The notes beneath the pieces are model-generated. The model was not told where the DNA came from, made no database searches, and saw only the letters and a program-made list of their open reading frames with translations. A DNA stretch of 64,000 nt from NCBI GenBank assembly GCA_963691655.1, contig OY829328.1, positions 81,472,400 through 81,536,399 of the forward strand, written 5' to 3'. Each line of letters starts with the position of its first letter. Position 1 is the stretch's first letter. Position numbers and translations under genes: made by a program. Below are positions 24,110-34,462 of the stretch, one piece after another. The stretch comes from Toxonevra muliebris (taxonomy: Eukaryota > Arthropoda > Insecta > Diptera > Pallopteridae).

Positions 24110-24600
24110 TTGGTTAAAAAAAAGTTGTCCCAATTCGGACAGAAAATCAGTTACAGCTACTCCGACTAATATCTGATCCGAAAGTCAAACAAAAATTCAG
24201 ACCAAAAGTTTCAACTATTTCGGATCATAAATCAGACTAAAAATCAAACCGAATTCCAATCCAAATATCCGACCAAAATCAGTTTCAAAAACTAGCCCAA
24301 AATTTAGTTAAAAAATTAAACGAACAGTCAGATCAAATTTTGGTCAAAAATAAGACCGAAATTCAGTTTAAAAGTCAAAATGTCAAAAGAACAGATCAAA
24401 GAGAAGTCCAGAAATCAAACCAAAACTCAAATCAAAAACGAGGCCATTATTGGAACGAAAGCTATACGCAAGTTTTGTTAAAAATTTTAGTTACAATTTT
24501 AGACCGAAACTACCCCTTAACAAAGACTAAAAACCGGACCATAAAATCGGACCTAAAAACAAATCAAAATGTAGCCCAAAAACCATTATAAAACTCTACA
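24110..24600. repeat. Degenerate GACCAAA minisatellite, block 3
   Basis: Same diverged unit as at 17510 and 18940 (for example AATCAGACTAAAAATCAAACC). A frame across 24340-24591 reads Lys/Asn/Gln-rich low-complexity sequence and is not considered a gene. Confidence 0.7.
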
Positions 24601-26963
24601 AAAGTAAGATACATATCTATAAACTAATCCCTTTGGATACATCACTGATCACTTCAGATTTTTGATATATTTTCGGCCAAAATTTTTTAGATTTTGGTCC
24701 GTCCTACAATTTATAGAATCTGTGTCGAATTTTTATCAAACTTTTTTTTTTTGGGAATCGGTTACAAGCTGACGGATCTATGGCTATATACTACGTATGA
24801 CGTAGTTCCCATAAAAATTCATGGCAAATACTCACCTTTGCGTGACGTGTTAAGGCGTTCACGGATCACAGCTAATTGCAACCGTTCACATTTTTTGCTT
24901 TTTTTTCTTTTCACTTTAGTTTTTTTTTTCAATAAAACAATCTCGCTTCTCGGCGTTCAATATTGGTGCATTTTTTAGTGTTTCCCGTTTTTAATGTATT
25001 TTCCCCGAGTTTCTTATATGAAACAATTAGCTACGCGTTTTATAAATTATTTTTTCGCGCACTTAAATTATTAAAAAAAACAAACTGAAATACTCTTTGA
25101 TATCTTAAGTCCTGATTATAGAAACTTAAAGTAGCATAGGCAACATCAATAGCTTTCTTTTGACCAAAAAAAAAAAAAAAACTTTCGTTTTTCAAAAAAA
25201 GTTAAAACTATTTATGATTTTGAAAAAAATCGGTTAAATTTTAGATTTTTGTAATTTTTTTCTCGAAAGATTGAATAAAAAACTGTCGAAAATGTGTTAA
25301 GTAAATTTTTTTAAATGCAATAGGTGATGTATTTGAAACAAGGGCTGTTTGACCTAAATGCCAAAATTCAACTTTCTCCAACTCAGCGAGTTTTTGACCG
25401 ATCTTGTTCAATTTGGTGTGGTAACTACTATCCAATAGGATTAATAGGCAAGTTTAAGCCTTACAAACACTTTTAATAGTTTAACATATTTATTTACCGA
25501 ATATTAATAATAAGTAATTGCTTCAAGTCGCTTCAAAGCAGTCATTACTTAGAAACGATAAAATTTTCATTTCCATACCTTCAAAAGAAAAATAACCAAC
25601 CGGTGACTGCAAAAATGGCTTCACAGTCTTAACTGCACTATGTGTTCTGCAATTCAAATATGTTAGTCAATAGTTCAAAAGAAAGCTAGGACGATATAAA
25701 TAGCAAACTGATTTCTGTAATTTTCTCGAATTCGTCCCAATTTGTATGTGTGTTTTTGGATACTAGTGCACTCTAGGAACAACAGAAAAAGATATTAAAA
25801 AACTTTTAAGGTTTTTTGATACGGAGAATCCGAATCTCATGGCTTCTTTTTTTAAAAACTGATTTTTGAGGACGCTAAAGTGCAACAACTTCAAAAGATC
25901 ATTTCTTTTTTTAGGAAAAAATTTGCTGGGGTCACTGAACAGCAACATAACCGGATCCTCTTAATTTTAAGAAGAAAACATCTCTCAAAATACAATTGAT
26001 GAAATAAATCAAATTTAAAATATGAAAACGTGTAACTGCTACGCAGTAAAAATAAAAATAGAACGTGCATTGTTTTGTTTTTGCTGTTTCCCCTTAGAAA
26101 CAAAGGTCTACAATTGTTTTGTTGTTCAGTAACCTCACCTTATTTCATCTAAATAACATTTAAGTATTTATCCCATTCCTCCTCACCAACTTCCCTTCAT
26201 TTATACCTACGTCACCAATCAGCATTAAATTTTATTATGCCCTGTCATGGTACGTTAAATAACTTTAAGTTTCTATAATTAGGCCTTTTCTTTATTACTC
26301 TCCTGGTTTCTTATTCTCTTATTTTACTCTCTTTCTGCAATCATGTGAAACTTTTATGCTCACAAATAAATGTATGGAGTTACCAGATTGAGGGGAATTT
26401 CCTTTAAAGTAAAAATTTTCAATTAGAAATGAAAAAAGTGAATATTTTACAAGAAAATGAAAAATTAAATAGTTAGAATAGTTTAGAATCGAAAAATTTT
26501 AACCCAAAATTGACAACAAACCGATTCTGATAATTTTGTAACGATTCAGATTAAATTTTATGAATTTTTTTTTTTAAACCAACTTAAACATTTAAAAAAT
26601 ATATCGTCGGCGTTCTGGATGAATTCACTAAGTCCATTTTTTTAATTTCTGAGATGAAGTTAGTTTTTGCAGTGCATGGTGCGCTACGAACACCATGCAG
26701 ATATACGTTTCAACTTGATCATCAAAAATCTAGTTAATTATGCCATTCAAATTATAAAAGATAATTAATACGGATCTAATTAAAAAATTTAATTTGGACT
26801 TAGTGATTTCTGCTTGAACGACGACGATATGAAGAGTACATATAACTTACAATAAATCAAGTTGAATACCTAATTTAAAGCAGGGCCTGTTTTTATCCTG
26901 TTTACGAGATATTCTAATGTAAATTGAAAGAAAAATTTGGCCATTTCAGAAATTTTTTCTAAA
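24601..26963. other. AT-rich intergenic region with dispersed repeats
   Basis: 25120-25430 shares order and wording with 61390-61700 (a GCTTTCTTTTGACC run, an AAAACTATTTnTGATT block, then AAGATTGA), so it is a dispersed repeat. 26605-26695 resembles 990-1090. A good splice-donor context (CAAAG then GTGAGT on the minus strand, near 24834) with T-rich/A-rich leader-like sequence could mark a non-coding first exon, but nothing else supports a gene. Confidence 0.45.
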
Positions 26964-27047
26964 ATATCGTCGCCTGAGAATTGATTTGGCGTATATGTAT
27001 AAGAATTCCTATACCTATACGCCAAATCAATTCTCAGGCGACGATAT
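26964..27047. mobile_element. 84-bp palindromic mini-element, copy 1
   Basis: A near-perfect palindrome. The left arm starts ATATCGTCGCCTGAGAATTG and the right arm is its reverse complement, so nearly all of the element can fold into one hairpin. A diverged copy lies at about 47052-47132. No coding capacity. Two copies with the same arms at unrelated sites indicate mobility. Confidence 0.8.
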
Positions 27048-27519
27048 ATTAAAAATATAAAAGCAAAAGGAAGAAAAGAAAATTACTGCAGTTTCTCATA
27101 GAAAAATTCAAACTAATTTTAATTAATAGGATTTCAGCACATTTTTGAAATAAAAATTTTACTGACGTACTCACAAAAAATTGAAAAATTTCTGATTGCC
27201 AAAGAAATATAACTTCAAATAACGAAATTGACATGAACTTAAGTCATGACTTTGAAAATTAACCTCTAGATTTAATTTTCATAGTCTCCTAAAAAACTAT
27301 CATGAACTGATCGAATGGGGACCGTTCAGAAAAAATGACACCTAGAATCATTTTCTCACAAACACACACACTCTCCCATGTACTAGACTTTCAAATAACG
27401 AACTGTTATGCAGACTAGCTACAATGGGAAAAAAACAACAACATAAGTGTATAGAACGGTAGTGGTAGTTTCTTTCAATAACTCTATTCAGTGAAGATAT
27501 TTGGAATCAAATCCGTAAT
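27048..27519. repeat. First copy of a ~100-bp direct repeat plus AT-rich spacer
   Basis: A segment at 27207-27296 (starting ATAACTTCAAATAACGAAAT) is repeated almost exactly at 27667-27766. The interval between the copies includes the dispersed repeat at 27520-27680. This could be a local duplication or a long flanking duplication around an insertion. Confidence 0.75.
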
Positions 27520-27680
27520 TCTGGGTTATGATTTCAAATATTAGTAGCTTATATAGGATATTGAAAGATTAAGAACTATCACTAAGATGACTGATGAGGA
27601 ATTGTGGCGGATTCCGAAACGGCCGTCTGATTTGATGACTACATTTGTTCATTAACCTGTTTATATATAACTTCAAATAA
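27520..27680. repeat. Dispersed repeat (copy 1 of 2)
   Basis: Nearly identical to 53301-53488, sharing GGAATTGTGGCGGATTCCGA and the flanking text. The 53 kb copy carries about 27 extra bases after GTCTGATTTG. A much older relative is visible near 3850-3900. Non-coding; the family is not identified. Confidence 0.85.
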
Positions 27681-27965
27681 CGAAATTGACATGAACTTAA
27701 GTCATGACTTTGAAAATTAACCTCTAGATTTAATTTTCATAGTCTCCTAAAAAACTATCATGAAATTTTTTTTCTTTAAAAATCCAATTTTCTCTGAAGA
27801 AGGAAGATTCAAAAAAAAAGAAATATTTCTGGCAACATTGGTATGGAGTTAGAGACACCTGTATTTTATTAAGAGCCAATAGTCTTCACTGTGTTCTCAT
27901 TGATATAAGTACGTAACTCGTGACACCGCTACACGGTGGTTAAAAAAAAAAAAAAAAAACACAAA

Positions 27966-28212
27966 ATGGAAACCAGGACAAAAATCACAACTGTAATTCT
28001 CTTTGTGTTTATTGTCTTTTGTTTAACCAATATGTTTTTTCAATATCATAAGATTTTTGGTCTTTTTCATGATAAAGTTAGTTTTAGATAATAAATTTTT
28101 CAAGTAAAATTAAATTTGAAGAAAACAAGGAAAATGTTGTACGAGAAAATGTTCATATTCAGGAAGACATTCGATTTTATTATGATTTTATTATGATTTT
28201 AAAAATGGCGAA
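27966..28212 (+). pseudogene. Broken paralogue of the 28825 small membrane-anchored protein gene
   Basis: Starts METRTKITTVILFVFIVFCL and follows the 28825 gene for about 36 residues. It then runs out of frame after FHDKVSF and stops at 28091. Sequence homologous to the rest of the intact gene continues to about 28212 in other frames, with a deletion of roughly 20-30 bases as the cause. The upstream 90 bp (TTCACTGTGTTCTCATTGAT and onward) is also shared, so promoter and gene were duplicated together. Confidence 0.8.
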
Positions 28213-28562
28213 TAAAAATATACTGAATAAAAAAGAAAACAATAAATTATAATAAAAAAAAAAATTATGAATTTACTTCATCGTCATTTCAATTTAATTT
28301 CTAGTGACTTAGATCCGCAGCAAAACATCGTCAACGATTTAATTTAATTGTGAACGATTTTGTAGAGCGTCCAGTATCTTTACCGCAGCGATGCTGCTTG
28401 CGCAACGTCGACACACACGCACTATAAGCTTCTTCGGTGGGGCTTTCGATCGTGGACACTCGGTTGCTTGAAGATCTAATTTTTTTCGGGAATCTCTGGG
28501 GAAAGAAGACAAACAAAAATTTATCTGGCAACATTGGTATGGAGTTAGACATCTGTGTTTTA
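28213..28562. other. Spacer between the two small-gene copies
   Basis: No gene supported. It contains the start of the duplicated leader (GGCAACATTGGTATGGAGTT at 28529), which also precedes the broken copy at 27831. Confidence 0.6.
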
Positions 28563-28570
28563 TTTAGAGC

Positions 28571-28723
28571 AGTGGTCGGCAAAATTGAAAATGAGATTGT
28601 GTTGATGAGCGGAGAGTAATTGCTCTACCATCCCATGGCAAATAAGAAACTTAAAAAACTTAAGCAGAAGATGGGCTTTTGAGAGTACTGCTCAAGTTAG
28701 GTTAGGTTTGCGGCCTATGAAAA
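28571..28723. mobile_element. 153-bp hAT-type MITE with 8-bp target duplication
   Basis: Termini AGTGGTCGGCAAA and TTTGCGGCCTATG are imperfect inverted repeats of hAT form. The 8-bp duplication TTTAGAGC flanks it exactly (28563-28570 and 28724-28731). The paralogous leader upstream of the broken gene (about 27868-27880, ATTAAGAGCC) lacks the element and is the empty site. It carries an internal AGTTAGGTTAGG tract. Confidence 0.85.
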
Positions 28724-28824
28724 TTTAGAGCTAATAGTCTTCACTGTGTTCTCATTGATATAAGTACATGATTCGTGACACCGTTACACGACGGTTAAAA
28801 GAAAAAAATTGAAAAAAGAACAAA

Positions 28825-29067
28825 ATGGCAACTAGGACCAAAATCAGAATTGTAATTTTTTTAGTGTTTATTATCATTTGTTTAATAAATATGTTTTTTC
28901 TATATCATAGAATGTTGGGTCTTTTCGATGAAAACGGTATTTTTATACAACGAATTTTTCAACAATACAAACAAATTAAATTTGACAAATACAAAGAAAA
29001 TGTTGTACGAAGAAATGTTCACGTTCCGAAAGACATTCAATATTATTACGATTATAAAAATGACTAA
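28825..29067 (+). CDS. Small membrane-anchored protein, 80 aa, function unknown
   Basis: The frame begins MATRTKIRIVIFLVFIIICL: a short basic N-terminus, then one hydrophobic segment (about residues 8-28) that would act as a signal anchor. A hydrophilic Lys/Tyr-rich tail ends in QYYYDYKND. The start has a good insect context (AAAATGG). Poly-A signal-like AATAAA sequences lie within 60 nt of the stop. A broken paralogue with the same leader lies about 860 bp upstream, and the two translations align well through the anchor, which supports coding. I do not recognise the family. It could be a single-exon gene or the first exon of a longer one. Confidence 0.55.
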   Translation: MATRTKIRIVIFLVFIIICLINMFFLYHRMLGLFDENGIFIQRIFQQYKQIKFDKYKENVVRRNVHVPKDIQYYYDYKND

Positions 29068-29564
29068 TAGAAAAAATATACTGAGTATATAACATATTTG
29101 CAAAAAAAAACAAAAACAATAAATTATAATAAAATAAAACTATAAATTTACTTCATTGTCATTTTCATTTAATTTCTCTAGTGACCGAGACTATAAACAA
29201 CACATCGTCAACTGTACTAAACACAATGGAAGCGGCACCACCTGCAGCAAACACAGCCAAAACAGCGAAATTGTGGTCGGTGGTCATGTGGTCGTCTAAA
29301 TAATCGTCTCCACAAGAACATGTTGTTTTTATTATTTGACAGATGTAGTCGTGTAGCTGCCGTCGTCAATGTGTATGGTGCAATACCATAAGCTTCTTCG
29401 TCTGGCGTTCGGCTAATGCTTTGTTCTCATTTCGTCGAAGTAAATTAAATCAGTTGCTGTTCAGCATTTGTTAAAGTAAGACTTCGTTGCGCAGTTTTTC
29501 GCAAATATAGAAGGAACTTCAAATTGAACTTCGTTTTTCTCTGCTTCACACACAAGCGCAATAT

Positions 29565-29565
<1 letters not shown>
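29068..29565. other. Region with a MEAAPPA leader fragment
   Basis: A short frame at 29226-29303 reads MEAAPPAANTAKTAK. The minus strand at 32029 downward starts MEAAPPAKITKEN with a shared leader, so the segment exists as an inverted pair around the LINE cluster. The plus-strand text GTCGTCAATGTGTATGG (29363-29379) also recurs near 32106. Not long enough to call a gene. Confidence 0.5.
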
Positions 29566-29596
<31 letters not shown>

Positions 29597-31402
29597 TTTA
29601 ACGAGGAGTAAAAGCATTAAAAGCCAAAAGTCAGTGCGGGACTTTCACCCGCCAAACATCTCCTCTCGTCCGACGGAAAGCTCCTCCCGGAACCACCGTT
29701 AGGTATTTCGTCGGGAGGCCGTCTGAGCATTTCTGCTCAATCGTCAGTAATTATTTTGGTCGGTCAAGTTTGTTACCGTCCACGCTGCATATATCTGTTA
29801 CGCTCAATTAATCGAAGCGTTTTCATCACTTTGGCTGCTGCTGCTTGAACAGATTGCCACTTCTGAGGTGTATCGCACATATGGGGCACCATGTTCGTTG
29901 TTGTTGGGGCTTCGCCGAATGCTTCAGTGATTTCAGCTCTCTCCTTAGTGAAGCGGGGACAGTGTAAAATGACATGTCGAGCGTCTTCAATTTCGTAGGG
30001 GCAGTTAGGGCAAAACGGATCGTCCTCGTGTTTAAAGCGATGGAGATATTGCTTAAAACATCCATGCCCACTCAGTAGCTGCGTCAGATAGAAGTCGACT
30101 TCTCCATGCTTGCGGTCTACCCATCTATCGAGAAAAGGAATCAAGGAAAACGTCCATCTCCCCTTCTCAGATCTTTCCCACTTTTGCTGCCATTCATGCA
30201 TACTGCGTCTTCTCTCATCTATTTTCGATGCTCCTGGACCCATTGTGTACATGCGCTGGAGTTCGCGCGCCAATAAATCTATTGGTAGCATACCCGCAAT
30301 AACCAATATCGCGTCATCAGACACTGTACGAAAGCCGCTGGCCACTCGAAGTGCACTCAGACGATATGTCGCCCGGATGCCCGACATGTATGTGGCCTTA
30401 TACGTTGCGTCAACCCAAATCGGAGCAGCGTAGAGAACGATGGAAGCTGTCACTGCTGCCAGCAACTTCCGTTTACTTGCGCGTGGTCCACCTATATTCG
30501 CCATAATACGTGATAGGGCTCCATTTACTTTTGCAGCTTTATCATTCACAGCAGTCAGATGATCCTTAAAGGACATTCGAGTGTCGATACGTACTCCAAG
30601 GTATCTGATATGCGGCTGGGAGATAATTTCATGGTCACCAACTTTGAACGTGAAGACCTCACGCACTTTTCGAGTGCTCAAAAGGACAGCTTCTGTTTTT
30701 TCGGCTGCTAGCTGCAGATCTGCGCTGTTCAGCCACCTCATGACCTCAGATGTTGCTTCATTACATAGCTCCTGGATTTTGTCGGTTGTTTTTGCGACTA
30801 CTACCAGTGCAATGTCGTCCGCATAGCCCACCAGCTTGGTGCCTGCAGGAAGGCTAACCCTCAGTACTCCGTCATACATTGAATTCCATAATGTAGGTCC
30901 TAGCACCGAACCCTGTGGAACGCCTCGAGATACACTGTACTGCCTCACACCGTCATCTGTGTCGTACAGCAGCACTCTGTGTTTAAAGTAATTTGCAATG
31001 ATTTTCACTAAGTATGTAGGTGTATGCATATTTGTGAGTGCATCTATAATCCTCGGCCAGCTTGCTGTGTTGAAGGCGTTCTTGACGTCAAGGGTTACTA
31101 CCGCGCAGTACTTCTTGTCGCCCCACCTCCATCTTATTCCACTTGTTGCATCGCGCGCTATATCCATAACCGTTTTCACAGCGTCGACAGTCGATTTTCC
31201 TCGCCGGAACCCGAATTGCGCAACAGATAGGCCCTCATTACTTTCAAGAGTTTCTTGTAAACGGTTGACGATTATCCGCTCAAGCATCTTTCCCAGGGAA
31301 TCGAGCATGCATAGTGGTCGGTACGCAGAAGGATGGTCTGGTTGCTTGCCTGGTTTGAGTAACAGGACAAGCCTTTGACGTTTCCATACTGCAGGAAATG
31401 CG
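29566..31402 (-). mobile_element. 5'-truncated R1-type LINE, 1.84 kb
   Basis: Bounded on its 3' side by a long T run (about 29568-29595, poly-A on minus). A 3' UTR with the GTATTTCGTCGGGAGGCCGTC block shared with 12331 follows, then a long intact ORF2 tail. It is truncated at 31402, where it joins the 3' end of a different, older LINE fragment. No clear target-site duplication could be read. Confidence 0.88.
29773..31402 (-). pseudogene. LINE ORF2: reverse transcriptase and C-terminal domain (R1/LOA type)
   Basis: At least 511 residues from the first Met (31308) and about 31 more upstream, open to the truncation. From that Met: GFRRGKSTVDA (about 33-43), catalytic D in TLDVKNAF (about 72-79), VPQGSVLGP (about 130-138), the YADD box in VGYADDIAL (about 160-168), a thumb region, then the CCHC knuckle CPNCPYEIEDARHVILHC. 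The protein primes cDNA synthesis at a nicked target. The endonuclease and N-terminal RT motifs are missing, so it is not autonomous, but the rest is free of stops. The CCHC form and the tail match the LINE in the CCTAA array at 7466. Confidence 0.88.
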
Positions 31403-31870
31403 CCCTATGTGATAAGATGTGTGTGTGCCCATCACTGCTTTAGAGATACTGAGTTTTCATGCTATCAACCTGTGCAATATAAATCAACTTTTCTCAGAGT
31501 GGATCCCATAATGAATTTGGCTAGGTCCTTAATAATATTAATGGATGATACCTCGAACGGACTAGTGAAGAGAGTTGAGCCCTGGAGTTTTAGTCTCCTC
31601 CTGGCCAGTGATGGGCATTCGCACATAAAATAGAGGACTGTTTCTTGGACTTCTTCAGAGCCGCAGTTACGGCAGAAGTCATTAAATGGCAGTCCTGTGA
31701 GTACCTAAGGCGTAATGCTGATAAAGTTTCTGCTAAAGTTGAGTAGCTGTCTAGTCCGTCTATTCTCCATAGTGGTCCATGTTAGCCTGATAACACCACA
31801 AGTATGCCCAGAATATTTTTGCTTTCTTAAGGTATGTTTGCCTAATGGCCAATTTAATAGACGAAAGAGG
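31403..31870 (-). pseudogene. Jockey-type LINE C-terminal fragment
   Basis: The minus-strand translation contains LTWTTMENRRTRQLLNFSRN, one stop (TAG), then VLTGLPFNDFCRNCGSEEVQ and LYFMCECPSLARRRLK, a CCHC motif followed by a short tail. This is the familiar end of Jockey/I-type LINE proteins after RNase H. It precedes and abuts the truncation point of the R1-type LINE, so the younger element probably inserted next to it. Confidence 0.75.
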
Positions 31871-33365
31871 ATAAAGGAGTATAAAATTAATAAATGGCGA
31901 CGGCACGACCACATGACTATCAAACACAACTGTAGCTGTCACCAATTTATATCTATTTCTAATTTGACAAGCGACAGTGGAAGAAGAAGAGTTTTCTTTT
32001 GTTATTTTTGCTGGTGGTGCCGCTTCCATTGTTTTTAGTAGCTGACTACACGGCGACAGTTGTAGCCGATAGAATTTCGTAGTCGTGTCTTCGTGTAGCT
32101 GCTATCGTCAATGTGTATGGAACATTATTTGTTCGTTTACTTTAATGCATTTTGTTTCAGAAAGGTATGCAGATGATTCGTCCGTCCAACTTGAACGATA
32201 CAGCGTTAGTTATGGCTCGTATACAATTTTAGTTTAATTTTTATTAATTAGAATGAAAGAAGAAGTGAAAGGGCATGGGTATAAAATCCGCATTTGTTTT
32301 TGTTTATTTTCTTCAATTTTATTAGTTGAAATCAATAAGTTTACTTTCACATACATTTATAGTTCATTGGTTTAAATTGTTTAAAACTATTTGTGTTGTT
32401 GTTGCAATTGGTTATGGCTTTACTTGATATTATAGCACCCAACATTATCTGTCCTTTATAGAATTTTCTTGCATTATTCACTGCTGCAATAGCTTCCGTT
32501 TCCGTCTTAACTGTGTCATAGATTGTGTGGGTGAATATATAAATGTATCTGTATAGCTGATTCTAATGCACATCTATGGAAGTATTGAAGCACATCTCTT
32601 TTTGCACTTTATTATTCCTTCCGTTTCGTTGTTTAGCTTATATAAAAACAGAAAGATGAATCGTCCAGCGTATAAATTAATATTAGCGGCTTACTCCAAG
32701 CTCGTCTTCCTTACTTTATTTTACTCAAACTAAACTAAATCTCTTCTCAAATTTTAGTCAAACTTTATTTAAACTCTATTCATGCTTAACTCAAACTCTC
32801 TTCAATTTCTAGTCAGTAGTTTCCATAACGAAAATTGTGGGATAAAATTTACTTCAATTAAACACTGAGTACTCCAATTATGTAATTCTTTTTTTTTTTT
32901 TTTTTGTGCCGCTTCCATGCAAATATAGTATACAATAAGGAAACGATACCGAATTTGTTTTCATTCACGAAGTTAAACTGCTTCCAAATGGTGCGCTTTA
33001 GATGCGTAGCATAATGAAAGTGCAACCAACTATGCTGGCTGGGGGATGTGTATATGTATGCATGTGCAATGGATGGAGCAAAGTCACAAAGTTGCAATGG
33101 TGTAACATCGCTACACTATATTGGTATTGGCGTTAGAAATAAATATTATTTTATCATGGGAATTTTTTTGTAATCGTGTAAATTAGGTTTAATTTCTTAT
33201 TATTTTTGCGTCAACTAAATCAGTGGGTCATAGAATATTAGGTATGCGTATGTGTGTGTTTGCTTGCCAGAAGGAAGAATAGAAAGGCTTTTGCTGCTAC
33301 TATATATACAAAGTACAAAGCATAGAGTATCTCTAGATTGTGCTTACCTTCGCTGAATTATCAAG
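31871..33365. other. AT-rich intergenic region
   Basis: The only protein-like stretch is the minus-strand frame from 32029 (MEAAPPAKITKENSSSS and VTATVVFDSHVVV), related to the leader at 29226. It runs into LINE sequence and is probably a fragment. The rest is AT-rich; a T run lies at 32888-32904, next to another GCCGCTTCCATG. Confidence 0.5.
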
Positions 33366-34015
33366 TCCAAAAAAAAAAAAGGAAAAAGGCAGGATGAATA
33401 CAGTGAAAGTAATGGGAGAAGGGAAATAACGAAATAACCAAAATAGAAAAAAGAAATGTTGAGAGAAGGAGGAGGGAAACGAGAGGAAATTTACAGATTA
33501 TAATGAAAAAAGAGAGTTGATGATAAAAGAAAAAGGGAATATAGATGATTGAAGAGAGAATTGACAGAACGTAAAGAAATGTAGAGATGAAAAGGGGAAA
33601 GGAGACGGAAAAGATCGTGATAAAAGATGGTAAGAGAAAGAAAGTGGAAAGATACGCGAGGCGAGATAGTGAGCGAAGGGAGATGATGGATGAAAAGAAA
33701 GACATGAGAGGAGAGTTAGTGAGAGATGATGAGGGAACAAAAACTAACGTCGAAAGGAGGGAGGATAGGAAAGTGAGAAACAAAGAAGAAAGAAAAGTTA
33801 AGTAAGAAGAGAGAAAAGGGAAGGTAAAAGTAAGAGAGAGAGAGAGAGAGAGAAAATAAGAAGGAATGGAAATTTAAAAAGGTCTATAGATAGATGGAAA
33901 TTGGATTCGAGGAGTGAAATAGAGGTAAGGGATGAATAGATAAAACAAATTTAGGAGAGAAATGCAAATAAGGAGTGATGGATCAGGAAAGACTAAGGAA
34001 AAAAGAGCGAAAACT
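33366..34015 (+). repeat. Polypurine (GA-rich) tract, ~650 bp
   Basis: The plus strand is almost entirely A and G over about 650 bases, including (GA)n at 33833-33852. Apparent long frames on both strands here come from this composition (Lys/Arg/Glu on one strand, Ser/Phe/Leu on the other) and are not treated as genes. Confidence 0.85.
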
Positions 34016-34462
34016 GATCCGATAGTGTGAATTGAACAATAATTTTTACCATCAAAGTCTTAGAAATCAATGAAACTACATACCGAGAAAAAACTAAAAC
34101 ATATTCAATTGATCATAGCTATTGAAAATCCCTTGATATGAAAGGAATCTCACACAAAACCAATTTCCTTTAGCAATTAATGATGGAAAAAATAAATTTT
34201 ATGCCGTGAAATTTTTTTCGGATTTCTTATTCTTATTTTAAAACTCAAATTAGGTCTGCATTAGCACCTTAGATTATAATGTGCTTAAGTTTTCCTTATC
34301 GTTCAGTTTCAAAAATCCGGCGGTACCCCAAAATGCCCCTTAGGACACACATCAAATATTTATTGATGATTCAGTGGAGAAAATTCCAAATCTATCTTTT
34401 CATAGAATTTTTTTATGGGTAGACGTTAGGCGGTGAAGATTGTAAAAAAATCTTTCACTCTA
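34016..34462. other. Intergenic region
   Basis: Nothing recognisable. Confidence 0.6.

Noticed and set aside
33361..33783. A 140-codon minus-strand frame and overlapping plus-strand frame
   Set aside because: It lies in the polypurine tract; Ser/Phe/Leu and Lys/Arg/Glu composition follows from the base bias, with no domain or motif.
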